Below are positions 8,401 to 17,097 of a stretch of 64,000 bases of DNA, in pieces. Numbering within the stretch: position 1 is the stretch's first letter; each line of letters starts with the position of its first letter. Under the pieces are notes generated by a model that was given only the letters and a program-made list of their open reading frames with translations, was not told the DNA's origin and made no database searches. Location: contig NZ_JAINZZ010000002.1 of NCBI RefSeq assembly GCF_019890725.1, positions 186,001 to 250,000 on the forward strand, read 5' to 3'. The translations under genes were made by a program, and so were the position numbers. Source of the stretch: Actinacidiphila acidipaludis (lineage in GTDB: Bacteria; Actinomycetota; Actinomycetes; Streptomycetales; Streptomycetaceae).

Positions 8401-10197
8401 CTACGCGCGGTAGAGCGACTCGATGTCGTCGGCGAAGTCACGCAGGACCACGTTCCGCTTCAGCTTCAGCGACGGCGTCAGATGCCCCGATTCCTCGGTG
8501 AGCTGCGTCGCCAGTATGCGGAACCTGCGGACCGACTCCGCCTTCGAGACCGCCGCGTTGCCCTCGTCCACCGCGCGCTGCACAGCGGCCAGCAGGTCCG
8601 GGTCGGCGGCCAGTTCGGCGACCGTGCGGCCGCTCTTGCCGTGCTGCTCGGCCCAGCGCGGCAGGAACTCCTCGTCGAGCGTGATGAGCGCGCCGACGAA
8701 GGGCCGGCCGTCGCCGACGACCATGCACTCGGCGACCAGCGCCTCCGCCCGGATGCGGTCCTCGATCACCGCGGGCGCGACGTTCTTGCCGCCCGCCGTC
8801 ACGATGATCTCCTTCTTGCGGCCGGTGATGGCCAGATAGCCGTCCTGGTCCAGCGAGCCGAGGTCACCGGTGTGGAACCAGCCGTCGGCCATCGCCTCCG
8901 CGGTCGCCGCGTCGTTGTTCCAGTAGCCGGTGAACAGGTGCTCGCCGTAGAGCAGCACCTCGCCGTCGTCGGCGATCCGGACGGTGGAGCCGGGCAGCGG
9001 CTGGCCCACGGTGCCGATCTTGGTGCGGTCCCACGGGTTGAACGCGGTGGCCGCGCAGGACTCGGTGAGTCCGTAGCCCTCCAGGACGGTGAAGCCGATG
9101 CCGCGGTAGAAGTGGCCGAGGCGGTCGCCCAGCGGGGCGCCGCCGGAGATCGCGTGCGTGGCGCGGCCGCCGAGGACCGCCCGCAGCCGGCTGTACACCA
9201 GCCGGTCGAAGACCTTGTGAGTGAGTTTCAGCTTCAGCGACGGGCCGCCGGGGGCGTCGAGCGTCCGGCTGTAGGCGATCGCGGTCGCCGCCGCCTTGTC
9301 GAAGATCTTCCCCTTGCCGCCGGCCTGGGCGGTGGCGCGCGCGGTGTTGTAGACCTTCTCGAACACCCGGGGGACACCGAGGATCAGGGTGGGCCGGAAA
9401 CCCTGCAGGTCGTCGGTGAGGTTCTTGATGTCGGGCACGTGGCCCAGCCGGATCGGCGCCATCATCGCCGCCACCTCCACCAGCCGTCCCAGGACGTGCG
9501 CCAGCGGCAGGAACAGCAGCACCGAGGAGTCCCCGGTCCTGAACAGCGGCGCGAGGCGCTCCACCACGTTGCCGCACTCCGCGAAGAAGCTTCGGTGGCT
9601 GAGCACGCAGCCCTTGGGGCGGCCGGTGGTGCCCGAGGTGTAGACGATCGTGGCGGGCGCGTCGGCGTTGGCCCAGGCGGCGCGGTCGGCGACCACCGCG
9701 TCCGAGACGTCCGTGCCCGAGGCGTTCAGCGCGTCCACCGCGCCGCCGTCGATCCGCCACACGTGCTTGAGGTGCGGCAGCCGGACCCGCACCGACTCCA
9801 CGACGGCCTCGTGCGCCGCGGACTCCACCACCACGGCGACGGCGCCGGAGTCGGCGAGGATCCACTCCACCTGGGAGGCGGACGAGGTCTCGTAGACCGG
9901 CACGGTGACCGCCCCGGCGCTCCAGACGGCGAAGTCCAGCAGCGTCCACTCGTACCGGGTCCGTGACATCAGGGCGACCCGGTCACCGGGCTGCACGCCC
10001 GAGGCGATCAGGCCCTTGGCCGCGGCCCGGACCTCGGCGAGGAAGGCGGCGGCGGTGACGTCCTGCCAGTGCCCGGCGGCGTCCTTGCGGCCGAGCACCG
10101 GGACGTCGGGATGCTGCGTGGCATTGCGGTGGATCAGATCCGTCAGGTTTCCGTCCGCGGGGACCTCGTACAGGGCCGGAAGGCTGAACTCACGCAA
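8401..10197 (-). CDS. Long-chain fatty acyl-CoA ligase (AMP-forming, FadD15-like)
   Basis: 598 aa on the minus strand. The start codon is TTG at 10197, supported by GAGGAG 8 bases upstream on that strand. ANL-superfamily motifs: the P-loop-like TIVYTSGTTGRPKG, the A5 region LEGYGLTESCA, the ATP-binding YWNNDAATAEAMADGWFHTGDLG and the C-terminal catalytic lysine region near ITGRKKEIIVTAGGKN. Length and motifs match AMP-forming long-chain acyl-CoA synthetases of the FadD15 group, which activate C12-C18 acids for phospholipid synthesis or beta-oxidation. It lies at the cytosolic membrane face. The alternative reading, a medium-chain ligase, cannot be excluded from motifs. Confidence 0.9.
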   Translation of the reverse strand: MREFSLPALYEVPADGNLTDLIHRNATQHPDVPVLGRKDAAGHWQDVTAAAFLAEVRAAAKGLIASGVQPGDRVALMSRTRYEWTLLDFAVWSAGAVTVPVYETSSASQVEWILADSGAVAVVVESAAHEAVVESVRVRLPHLKHVWRIDGGAVDALNASGTDVSDAVVADRAAWANADAPATIVYTSGTTGRPKGCVLSHRSFFAECGNVVERLAPLFRTGDSSVLLFLPLAHVLGRLVEVAAMMAPIRLGHVPDIKNLTDDLQGFRPTLILGVPRVFEKVYNTARATAQAGGKGKIFDKAAATAIAYSRTLDAPGGPSLKLKLTHKVFDRLVYSRLRAVLGGRATHAISGGAPLGDRLGHFYRGIGFTVLEGYGLTESCAATAFNPWDRTKIGTVGQPLPGSTVRIADDGEVLLYGEHLFTGYWNNDAATAEAMADGWFHTGDLGSLDQDGYLAITGRKKEIIVTAGGKNVAPAVIEDRIRAEALVAECMVVGDGRPFVGALITLDEEFLPRWAEQHGKSGRTVAELAADPDLLAAVQRAVDEGNAAVSKAESVRRFRILATQLTEESGHLTPSLKLKRNVVLRDFADDIESLYRA

Positions 10198-10414
10198 GGC
10201 AGCTGCTCCTCATCGGTGCCACGGCGCACCCGGAGGGAAGTAGGACGGCCTGGACGTTACCCATGGGTAAAGCTCCGGCGATAGGGGGGCCGGTGCAGAT
10301 GTTTTCAGCATCACACACCGGCGGAAGTCCGGGCGGGCGGGCTCGGCGCGCCGCTTGCGGAAGGGTAGACCAGGGCGCCCCCAGGCCGGGGATGACCCCC
10401 CATAAGGTGCCCGC

Positions 10415-10420
10415 TATAGG
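10415..10420 (+). promoter_or_regulatory. -10 element of the phosphoesterase gene, leaderless
   Basis: TATAGG at 10415-10420 lies 8 bases before the ATG at 10429, and no Shine-Dalgarno sequence is seen. The 231-base gap to fadD otherwise holds only divergent promoter sequence. Confidence 0.4.
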
Positions 10421-10428
10421 GTGACGGT

Positions 10429-11190
10429 ATGCGGGTGCATGTGGTGAGCGACGTCCACGGCGCGGCCGAGGCACTGGCCCGGGCCGGAGACGGCGCCGAC
10501 GCCCTGGTCTGCCTCGGCGACCTGGTGCTCTTCCTCGACTACGCGGATCACTCCCGCGGCATCTTCCCCGACCTGTTCGGCGTGGCCAACGCCGACCGCA
10601 TGGTCGAACTGCGCACCGCGCGGAGGTTCGACGACGCCCGCGCCCTCGACCGGGAGCTGTGGGCCGGCATCGACCGGCGCGCCGCCATCGAGACCGCGGT
10701 GCGCAAGCAGTACGCCGAGCTCTTCGCGGCCTTTCCCACGCCCACGTACGCCACCTACGGCAATGTCGACATTCCGTCGCTGTGGACGGAGTACGCCGGC
10801 GAGGGGACCACCGTGCTCGACGGCGCCACCGCGGAGATCGGCGGCCGGGTCTTCGGCTTCGTCGGCGGCGGCCTGCGCACCCCGATGCGCACGCCTTTCG
10901 AGATCGACGAGGAGGACTACGCCGCCAAGGTCGCCGCGCTCGGCCCGGTCGACGTGCTGTGCTCGCACATCCCGCCGGCGATCCCCGAGCTCTGCTACGA
11001 CACCACGGCGCGCCGGTTCGAACGCGGCAGCCAGGCGCTGCTCGACGCCGTCCGGACGATCCAGCCGAAGTACGCGCTCTTCGGGCACGTCCACCAGCCG
11101 CTGGTGCGCCGCACCAGGATCGGCCGGACGGAGTGTGTCAACGTCGGCCACTTCAACCACACCCGCACCCCCTGGGCGCTGGAATGGTGA
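10429..11190 (+). CDS. Calcineurin-like metallophosphoesterase
   Basis: 253 aa from ATG 10429. The full metallophosphoesterase motif series is present: VSDVHG (D-x-H), LGDLVLF (G-D), a GNVD motif in place of GNHD, a histidine in CSHIP, and GHVHQPLV at the C-terminus. These supply the two-metal site of the family. The N-terminal half carries an insertion between GDL and GNVD of about 80 residues. Substrate is unknown; relatives act on cyclic nucleotides, phosphoproteins or nucleotides. It is followed 87 bases later by the SRPBCC and ArsA-like pair, which has its own ribosome binding site. Confidence 0.82.
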   Translation: MRVHVVSDVHGAAEALARAGDGADALVCLGDLVLFLDYADHSRGIFPDLFGVANADRMVELRTARRFDDARALDRELWAGIDRRAAIETAVRKQYAELFAAFPTPTYATYGNVDIPSLWTEYAGEGTTVLDGATAEIGGRVFGFVGGGLRTPMRTPFEIDEEDYAAKVAALGPVDVLCSHIPPAIPELCYDTTARRFERGSQALLDAVRTIQPKYALFGHVHQPLVRRTRIGRTECVNVGHFNHTRTPWALEW

Positions 11191-11277
11191 CACCGCCTCC
11201 GCCGCGGTGACAGCCGCCACACCTGGGCGCGGTAGCCTGCACCTGCAGCCAGCAGCACGGTTCAGGAGGCCACGGCC

Positions 11278-11757
11278 ATGGCGGAACACACGAGGTCCAG
11301 CATCACCATCGAAGCGGCCCCGGCCGCCGTCATGGGCGTCATCGCCGACTTCGGCCGCTACCCGGAGTGGACCGGCGAGGTGAAGGAGGCCGAGGTGCTG
11401 GCCACCGACCCGGCCGGCCGCGCGGAGCAGGTCCGGCTGCTGCTCGACGCCGGCGCGATCAAGGACGACCACACCCTGGCGTACACCTGGGTCGGTGACA
11501 ACGAGGTGCAGTGGTCGCTGGTGAAGTCGCAGATGCTGCGCACCCTCGACGGCTCGTACGCGCTGGTCCCGCTGGACGGCGGCGTCCGCACCCAGGTCAC
11601 CTACCAGCTCACCGTCGACGTCAAGATCCCCATGCTCGGGATGATCAAGCGCAAGGCGGAGAAGGTCATCATCGACCGGGCGCTGGCCGGGCTGAAGAAG
11701 CGGGTGGAGACCCCGCTGCCCCAGCAGGACGCCGGTGCCGCCGGCGAACCGGCCTGA
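11278..11757 (+). CDS. SRPBCC (START/polyketide-cyclase-like) lipid-binding-fold protein
   Basis: 159 aa from ATG 11278 with AGGAGG at 11264-11269. The sequence opens with the helix-grip pattern of SRPBCC proteins (SITIEAAPAAVMGVIADFGRYPEW), has a beta-rich middle with TWVGDNEVQWSLVKS, and ends with a long amphipathic helix. Known: this fold binds hydrophobic ligands; members without catalytic residues serve as carriers or co-chaperone-like factors. The ArsA-like ATPase starts 4 bases after its stop, so the two are almost certainly one transcriptional unit. The ligand cannot be inferred. Confidence 0.75.
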   Translation: MAEHTRSSITIEAAPAAVMGVIADFGRYPEWTGEVKEAEVLATDPAGRAEQVRLLLDAGAIKDDHTLAYTWVGDNEVQWSLVKSQMLRTLDGSYALVPLDGGVRTQVTYQLTVDVKIPMLGMIKRKAEKVIIDRALAGLKKRVETPLPQQDAGAAGEPA

Positions 11758-11761
11758 CCGC

Positions 11762-13012
11762 GTGACCGCGCTGACCGGCGTCCGCACCCTGCTCGTCACC
11801 GGTGCGGGCGGTGCCGGCCGGACCTGCGTCGCCGCGGCGACCGCGGCCGCCGCCGCACGCGCCGGCACCCACACCCTGCTGCTGACCGCCGCCAGCGGCG
11901 CCGTGCTCGACCCGCTGCTCCCGCCGGCCGGGCAGGAGACCGCGGGCACCACCGCCACCGGGCTGCCGCAGCCGTACTCCGTGGACGGCGTCGACGGCCT
12001 GTACGTGGCCAGGACCGACCCGGCGGCGGCCTACCGCGCCGGGGCGCTGGACCTGCAGGACCGCATCGGCAGCCTGCTGGGCATGCTGGGCGCCGCGCCG
12101 CTCGACCCCGAGGAGCTGACCGAACTGCCGGGCGCGGGCGCCCTGGCCGTGCTGCGGGCGCTGCGTGAGGCGCGCGGCCCGCAGGCCGCCTGGGACCTCG
12201 TCGTGGTGGATCTGCCGCCGGCGGCCGAGGCGGTCCGGCTGCTCGCCCTGCCCGAGCAACTCCGGCGCTACCTGCGGCGGTTGCTGCCGGCCGACCGGCA
12301 GGCGGCCCGCGCGCTGCGGCCGGTGCTGGCCCAGCTCGCCGGGGTGCCGATGCCCGCGGAGTGGGCGTTCGAGGCGGCCGCCCGCGCGGACGCCGAACTG
12401 GGCGCGGTCCAGACCGTGATCGACGACCCGGCCACGGCGGCCGCTGTCGTCGTGGCGCCCGACGCGACGGCGGAGGCCGTCCTGCGGAGCGCGCGGACCG
12501 GTCTCGCGCTGTTCGGCCACCGGCTGGCCGGGGTGGTCGCCAACCGCGTCCTGCCGACCGGCTCGGCCGACCCGTTCCTGGCCGGCCTGTCCGGTCACCA
12601 GCAGGACGTGCTGAAGCTGATCGCCGACCAGTGCGCGACCGACGGCGTCCCGCTGTACGAGCGCGCGCACCTGGGACGGCCGCCCCAGGGCGTCGAGGAG
12701 GGCCTCGCGGTGCCGGTGGACGTCCCCGGACCGCAGGCCCCGGCGCCGCACCGGCCGCCCGAGCCGTGGACGGTGGAGGACCGGCTCGGCGCCGACGGCC
12801 ACTTCCTGTGGTCGCTGCCGCTGCCCGGCGCGGGCCGCGAGGGCCTGGACCTGGTCCGCCGCGGGGACGAACTGGTCGTCGACGCGGGCGGGTTCCGGCG
12901 GATCGTGCCGCTGCCGTCCGCGCTGCGCCGCTGCGCGGTGGCCGGCGCCGCCCTGCGCGACGGCGCCCTGTCCGTGCGGTTCACCCCCGACCCCGACCTC
13001 TGGCCGCGGTAG
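11762..13012 (+). CDS. ArsA/SIMIBI-class NTPase homologue with degenerate P-loop
   Basis: 416 aa from GTG 11762, 4 bases after the preceding stop; the open frame upstream would overlap that gene. The fold is recognisable from the N-terminal strand plus glycine loop LLVTGAGGAGRTCVAA, the DLVVVDLPPAAEAVRLL stretch (Walker B with the DLPP tail seen in ArsA/Get3) and GVVANRVLP late in the domain. ArsA proteins need GKGGVGKT; here the signature lysine is Ala15 and the P-loop lysine is Arg20. ATP hydrolysis is therefore doubtful. The C-terminal 100 residues resemble the beta-sandwich (HSP20-like) tail of actinobacterial ArsA-like proteins. Likely partner: the co-encoded SRPBCC protein. Confidence 0.7.
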   Translation: MTALTGVRTLLVTGAGGAGRTCVAAATAAAAARAGTHTLLLTAASGAVLDPLLPPAGQETAGTTATGLPQPYSVDGVDGLYVARTDPAAAYRAGALDLQDRIGSLLGMLGAAPLDPEELTELPGAGALAVLRALREARGPQAAWDLVVVDLPPAAEAVRLLALPEQLRRYLRRLLPADRQAARALRPVLAQLAGVPMPAEWAFEAAARADAELGAVQTVIDDPATAAAVVVAPDATAEAVLRSARTGLALFGHRLAGVVANRVLPTGSADPFLAGLSGHQQDVLKLIADQCATDGVPLYERAHLGRPPQGVEEGLAVPVDVPGPQAPAPHRPPEPWTVEDRLGADGHFLWSLPLPGAGREGLDLVRRGDELVVDAGGFRRIVPLPSALRRCAVAGAALRDGALSVRFTPDPDLWPR

Positions 13013-13018
13013 CGCACC

Positions 13019-13130
13019 GCGTCCCAGTCGCCGCGTTCCCGGCGTCCTCAGCTTCCCGGCGGTCTCGGCGTTCGCGGCGGTCTCGGCGTCCGCAGCTTCC
13101 CGGCTTCGTCTTCCCCGGCTTCGTCGGCGT
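13019..13130. repeat. Imperfect short repeats in the gap before the DUF5304 gene
   Basis: Variants of CGGCGGTCTCGGCGTTCGC and CTCAGCTTCCCGG / CGCAGCTTCCCGG alternate through this stretch. They are too degenerate for a clean period. The 243-base gap has no credible ORF. Confidence 0.4.
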
Positions 13131-13255
13131 GCTGAGCCCGCTCCGCGGCCGCGTCCTCGCCGCCGGGCCGGCGGGTACGCCCGCGAAAGCAGGTACCGTC
13201 GGTGGGGGGCCCTCGGTCCCCGAGGGAGAACCGTCGCGGGTGTTTGGAGCCGATC

Positions 13256-13660
13256 ATGAGCGAAGCCACGGACCGTCCCGACGCCGACGCGTGGGCGAAG
13301 GCCAGCGCGGAGGACATCGCGGCCGAGCACGCCCGGCGGCGCGCGCAGGCCGGGGAGGCCCCGGGCAGCGCGGCCGACGAGCTGCGCCGGCTCGCCGAGG
13401 CGGTCGGCGAGGCCGTCACCGACCGGCTGGCCGCGCTGAACAACCCCGCGGTGCAGATGGCCGCCCAGTCCGTGGCGTCCCAGGTGCGTTCCGTTGTCGA
13501 ACCCATCGTGGACCGCAACCCCGATGTCTTCGAGCACCTGGCGAGCGCCGGAGCCGAACTTCTGGCGGCCTACCGGTCCGCGGTCGCCTCCGCGGAAGCC
13601 CGCTGGACGTCCGGCGACCGCTCCTCGCGTTCAACCGCTGAACACATCGACCTCGACTGA
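13256..13660 (+). CDS. DUF5304 family protein
   Basis: 134 aa from ATG 13256 (TTGGAG about 6 bases upstream); the open frame continues leftwards but without coding character. The protein is small, acidic and helix-rich, with no signal peptide or membrane segment. The composition (Ala, Glu and Arg-rich heptad-like stretches, a middle block ALNNPAVQMAAQSVASQVRS and an acidic C-terminus) matches the DUF5304 proteins that I recall upstream of glucokinase in Streptomyces. Function unknown. Its stop is 54 bases before the glkA start, so co-transcription is possible. Confidence 0.65.
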   Translation: MSEATDRPDADAWAKASAEDIAAEHARRRAQAGEAPGSAADELRRLAEAVGEAVTDRLAALNNPAVQMAAQSVASQVRSVVEPIVDRNPDVFEHLASAGAELLAAYRSAVASAEARWTSGDRSSRSTAEHIDLD

Positions 13661-13714
13661 CCTCCCCTCCGGTACGGTTCTCTTAGCGGGGAACGACCGA
13701 AAACTGAGGGACAC

Positions 13715-14656
13715 ATGGGACTCACCATCGGCGTCGACATCGGCGGCACCAAGATCGCGGCTGGAGTGGTCGACGAGGAAGGGTCGATTCTCGAGACGGT
13801 CAAGGTGCCGACTCCGTCGACTCCCGAAGGCGTCGTGGACGCGATCGTCGAGGCGGTTCGCCAGGTCAGCACGGGTCACCAGATCGAAGCGGTCGGCATC
13901 GGCGCGGCGGGTTACGTCGACGACAAGCGCGCCACGGTTCTCTTCGCGCCGAACATCAACTGGCGGCACGAGGCACTCAAGGACAAGGTCGAGCAGCGGG
14001 TCGAGCTCCCTGTGGTGGTGGAGAACGACGCCAACGCGGCGGCGTGGGGCGAGTACCGTTTCGGCGCCGGACAGGGTCATTCCGATGTGATCTGCATCAC
14101 ACTCGGTACGGGTCTGGGCGGCGGCATCATCATCGGCAACAAGCTCCGCCGCGGACGGTTCGGCGTCGCCGCCGAGTTCGGCCACATCCGCGTGGTGCCC
14201 GACGGCCTGCTCTGCGGCTGCGGCAGCCAGGGCTGCTGGGAGCAGTACGCCTCCGGCCGCGCGCTGGTCCGCTACGCCCGGCAGCGCGCCCACGCCACCC
14301 CGGAGAACGCGGAGGTGCTGCTCGGCCTCGGCGACGGCACCCCCGACGGCATCGAGGGCCGGCACGTCAGCGCGGCCGCCCGGCAGGGCGACAAGGTCGC
14401 GATCGACTCCTTCCGCGAGCTGGCCCGCTGGGCCGGCGCCGGACTGGCCGACCTCGCCTCGCTCTTCGACCCGTCGGCGTTCATCGTCGGCGGCGGCGTC
14501 TCGGACGAGGGCGAACTGGTCCTCGACCCGATCCGCAAGTCGTTCCGGCGGTGGCTGATCGGCGGCGAGTGGCGCCCGCACGCCCAGGTGCTGGCGGCGC
14601 AGCTCGGCGGCAAGGCCGGTCTCGTCGGAGCGGCCGACCTGGCGCGCCAGGGCTGA
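13715..14656 (+). CDS. glkA: Glucokinase, ROK family
   Basis: 313 aa from ATG 13715 with TGAGGGA 5-11 bases upstream. The phosphate-binding loop GVDIGGTKIAAGVV sits at the N-terminus, the catalytic region is VVENDANAAAWGEYR, and the ROK zinc-binding signature CGCGSQGCWEQYASG lies near residue 167. Known: in Streptomyces this ATP-dependent glucokinase feeds glycolysis and is needed for glucose repression of catabolic genes. The position after DUF5304 agrees with that locus in other streptomycetes. No regulator motif was noted in the short leader. Confidence 0.93.
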   Translation: MGLTIGVDIGGTKIAAGVVDEEGSILETVKVPTPSTPEGVVDAIVEAVRQVSTGHQIEAVGIGAAGYVDDKRATVLFAPNINWRHEALKDKVEQRVELPVVVENDANAAAWGEYRFGAGQGHSDVICITLGTGLGGGIIIGNKLRRGRFGVAAEFGHIRVVPDGLLCGCGSQGCWEQYASGRALVRYARQRAHATPENAEVLLGLGDGTPDGIEGRHVSAAARQGDKVAIDSFRELARWAGAGLADLASLFDPSAFIVGGGVSDEGELVLDPIRKSFRRWLIGGEWRPHAQVLAAQLGGKAGLVGAADLARQG

Positions 14657-14811
14657 CGGGCCGCACCGGCGGACGACCGCACCGCCGGACAACCGAAGAT
14701 CCGAAGAAGCGAGCAACCGAAGCAGCCGAAGAGCCGGCGGGCCCGCCGGCCTTCGCCCCGGGCCGGGTCCGGCCCGGGCGGACCAGCGACGAGGGAAAGG
14801 CGCAGCGCACC

Positions 14812-15567
14812 GTGGAGGATCTGCCGGGTTCTGCCAGCGAGTCGGAGGGCTCGGCGGTCGTCCGCGTGCTCAGCTACAACATCCGCTCCCTGCGGGACGA
14901 CAGGGCGGCGCTGGCCCGGGTGATCCGCGCCTGCGCCCCCGACCTCGTGCTGATCCAGGAGGCTCCGCGGTTCTTCCGGTGGCAGAAGGCTGCGGTGCGC
15001 CTGGCCGAAGCCACCGGGCTGGTCTATGTGACCGGGGGTGCGACGACCACCGGGCCGATGATCCTGGCGGGCCTGCGGGCCCACGTCGAACGCACCGAGG
15101 ACAGCCTGATGCCGCGCACGCCGGGCCTGCACCGGCGCGGCTTCGCCACCGCCGTGCTCCGGATCGGCGGGGCACGGCTGGCCGCGGTGAGCACCCATCT
15201 CAGCCTCAGCCCGGCCGAGCGCTACGACCAGGCGAAGCTGGTCCTGGACCGGGTGCGCGCGATGGGCGAGCCGCACGTGGTCCTCGGCGGCGACTTCAAC
15301 GAGCCGCCGGACCGCCCCGGCTTCGGCCGGATCGCGGCGGTCCTGCGGGACGCCCACGCGGTGAAACCGTGGGGCGGCGAGGTCACCAACACCCGGCCGC
15401 CGTTCCAGCGCATCGACGCGATCTTCACGACGCCGTCGATCGAGGTGCTGGGCTGCGGGGTGCCCCAGGGCCTGCCGGGCGTCAGCGACGCCGACCTGCA
15501 CGCCGCGACCGACCACCTCCCGGTGCTCGCCGCACTCCGCGTCCCCGCTGCGGACGCCTCGGCCTGA
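14812..15567 (+). CDS. Endonuclease/exonuclease/phosphatase (EEP) family protein
   Basis: 251 aa from GTG 14812; GAGGGAAAGG at 14791-14800 is a somewhat distant ribosome binding site. EEP motifs appear in order: LSYNIRSLRDD, an LIQEAPR segment with the metal-binding Glu, AAVSTHLSLSP, the VLGGDFNEPPD block (Asp and Asn of the active site), RIDAIFTT and the final TDHLPVLAALRV with the catalytic Asp-His. There is no secretion signal, so it should act in the cytosol. The family includes AP endonucleases, sphingomyelinases and inositol phosphatases; the short length fits a phosphodiesterase or phosphatase of unknown substrate. Confidence 0.8.
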   Translation: MEDLPGSASESEGSAVVRVLSYNIRSLRDDRAALARVIRACAPDLVLIQEAPRFFRWQKAAVRLAEATGLVYVTGGATTTGPMILAGLRAHVERTEDSLMPRTPGLHRRGFATAVLRIGGARLAAVSTHLSLSPAERYDQAKLVLDRVRAMGEPHVVLGGDFNEPPDRPGFGRIAAVLRDAHAVKPWGGEVTNTRPPFQRIDAIFTTPSIEVLGCGVPQGLPGVSDADLHAATDHLPVLAALRVPAADASA

Positions 15568-15660
15568 CCGTCCCCCGACCCGGCCCCTGACAGACCGGAC
15601 CGGCTCCGGCCTGACCCCGGCCCGGCCCGTTCCGCCCCGGCCCGCCTCGACCGGCCGGGC

Positions 15661-16146
15661 TCAGACGACCGCGCCGCCGCCCGGATCGTCGTCGTCCTCG
15701 TCCCCGGTGCGCATTCGCGCGACCAGCGTGGCGAAGCCGCCGAGGAAGCCGCCGACGCCGACGAGGATGGCCCACCACGTCATCTCGAGCTGGAAGAGCA
15801 CGAACGCCAGCAGCAGCAGCGGGCCGCCGATCACCGCGATCCAGGCGAACTTGGTCGTGACGTCGGCCTCGGGCAGCGGCGGCGGCTCGGGCGGGACGAA
15901 GTGGTCGTCCTCGTCGTCCTCCGCCAGCTCGTAGTTGCGCGGGCCGGAGATCACGGGATGGACGACGACGCTGCGGGCCGGCGGCGGAGGCGGCTTGGGG
16001 GCCGGCGTCTCGTCCGCCACATTCTCCGCCTCCGGCCACACGGGCGCGGCGCCGGGCTCCGGCTCCGCGTCGAAACCGGCGACCAGCGCGGCCCAGGCCG
16101 CTTCCTCGTCGAGCGGAGCGGCGCCCTCGTCCTCGCGGTCAGCCAC
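15661..16146 (-). CDS. Small membrane protein with acidic proline-rich cytoplasmic region
   Basis: 161 aa on the minus strand from GTG 16146. The first ~100 residues are acidic and Pro-rich, with no recognised domain. Two adjacent hydrophobic segments follow (about FAWIAVIGGPLLLLAFVLF and WWAILVGVGGFLGGFATL), then a very acidic tail GDEDDDDPGG. This is probably a two-pass inner-membrane protein with both ends inside. Its start overlaps the stop of the esterase gene by 8 bases, so the pair forms an operon. Not recognised beyond being a conserved-looking streptomycete membrane protein. Confidence 0.7.
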   Translation of the reverse strand: MADREDEGAAPLDEEAAWAALVAGFDAEPEPGAAPVWPEAENVADETPAPKPPPPPARSVVVHPVISGPRNYELAEDDEDDHFVPPEPPPLPEADVTTKFAWIAVIGGPLLLLAFVLFQLEMTWWAILVGVGGFLGGFATLVARMRTGDEDDDDPGGGAVV

Positions 16147-16918
16147 CTGCCCTGCCTTCCTCGACCGCCGCCGGGGCGGACAGGCGCTGGATGAACTCGT
16201 GGGACTCGGAGAAGATCCGGTCGGCGTCGTGGTCGAGCGTGGCCACGTGGTAGCTGCGCTCCAGCACCCGCTCGGTGACGTCGGTGGACGACACCCGGGC
16301 CAGCACCACCGCCGAGTTGGACGGGTGCACCACGTGGTCGACCCGGCTGTGCAGGAGCAGCAGCGGCTGGGTGACCTGCGGCAGCCCGGCCTGCACGATC
16401 TTCCAGAAGCGGCTGAGCGAGTGGACCGCGTGCAGCGGGGTGCGGTCGTAGCCGACCTCGGCGGCGCCCTCCAGAGCGATGTCGCTGGCGATGCCCGCCA
16501 CCGACGGCACCACGTGCCGCAGCACCGGGACCGCCTTGAGCTGCATGCTGTCCGCCTTCACCGACGGGTTCACCAGCACCACGCCGCTGATCGCCGCGCC
16601 GTGCTTCTCCGCCAGCCGCAGCGCCAGCCCGCCGCCCATCGACATGCCGCAGACGAACACCCGGGCGCAGCGCTCGGAGAGCACCCGCAGCTCCCGGTCC
16701 ACCTCGGCGTACCAGTCCTGCCACCCGGTCACCTGCAGGTCCTGCCAGCGGGTGCCGTGTCCGGGCAGCAGCGGCAGTGAGACGGTCAGCCCGCGTGCGG
16801 CCAGGTACTCGCCCCAGGGCCGCAGCGACTGCGGCGTACCGGTGAAGCCGTGGCAGAGCAGGACGCCGGTGTCGCCGCCTTCGTGGCGGTACGGTTCGGC
16901 TCCGGGCATGAGCGGCAC
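16139..16918 (-). CDS. Alpha/beta hydrolase, carboxylesterase Est30-like
   Basis: 259 aa on the minus strand. GTG at 16918 is preferred because AGGAG lies 7-8 bases upstream; an in-frame ATG at 16909 is the alternative. The core motifs are VLLCHGFTGTPQSLRPWG (oxyanion-hole HGF), the nucleophile elbow VCGMSMGGGLAL (GxSxG), LHSRVDHVVHPSNS with the acidic residue, and the His region SYHVATLDHDADRI. The arrangement is that of monoacylglycerol-lipase/Est30-type esterases. It is the first gene of a two-gene operon with a small membrane protein and faces divergently from the acyltransferase gene, hinting at acyl-lipid turnover (inference). Confidence 0.82.
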   Translation of the reverse strand: MPLMPGAEPYRHEGGDTGVLLCHGFTGTPQSLRPWGEYLAARGLTVSLPLLPGHGTRWQDLQVTGWQDWYAEVDRELRVLSERCARVFVCGMSMGGGLALRLAEKHGAAISGVVLVNPSVKADSMQLKAVPVLRHVVPSVAGIASDIALEGAAEVGYDRTPLHAVHSLSRFWKIVQAGLPQVTQPLLLLHSRVDHVVHPSNSAVVLARVSSTDVTERVLERSYHVATLDHDADRIFSESHEFIQRLSAPAAVEEGRAGG

Positions 16919-17097
16919 CGTGGTTCTCCTGTTCGCGGGCGCGGATCCGGGTACACGCAAGTACGGAGCTTCAGCGTACGCGGGACCCGTACCAAGCGGT
17001 AAGCCCCATCCGACGTGCGCGCTCATCCGGGCCCGCCGCGGGCCGGAAGTGCGCGCCCGTGGCGTTAAGGTCTTTGCGTCGGAAACAGGAGGCAGGG

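Noticed and set aside
5676-8441. 921-codon minus-strand frame spanning the GT87 gene and all of the PimB'-like gene
   Set aside because: Only its last 417 codons have membrane-protein character. The rest is antisense to a clear glycosyltransferase; the real start is near 6929.
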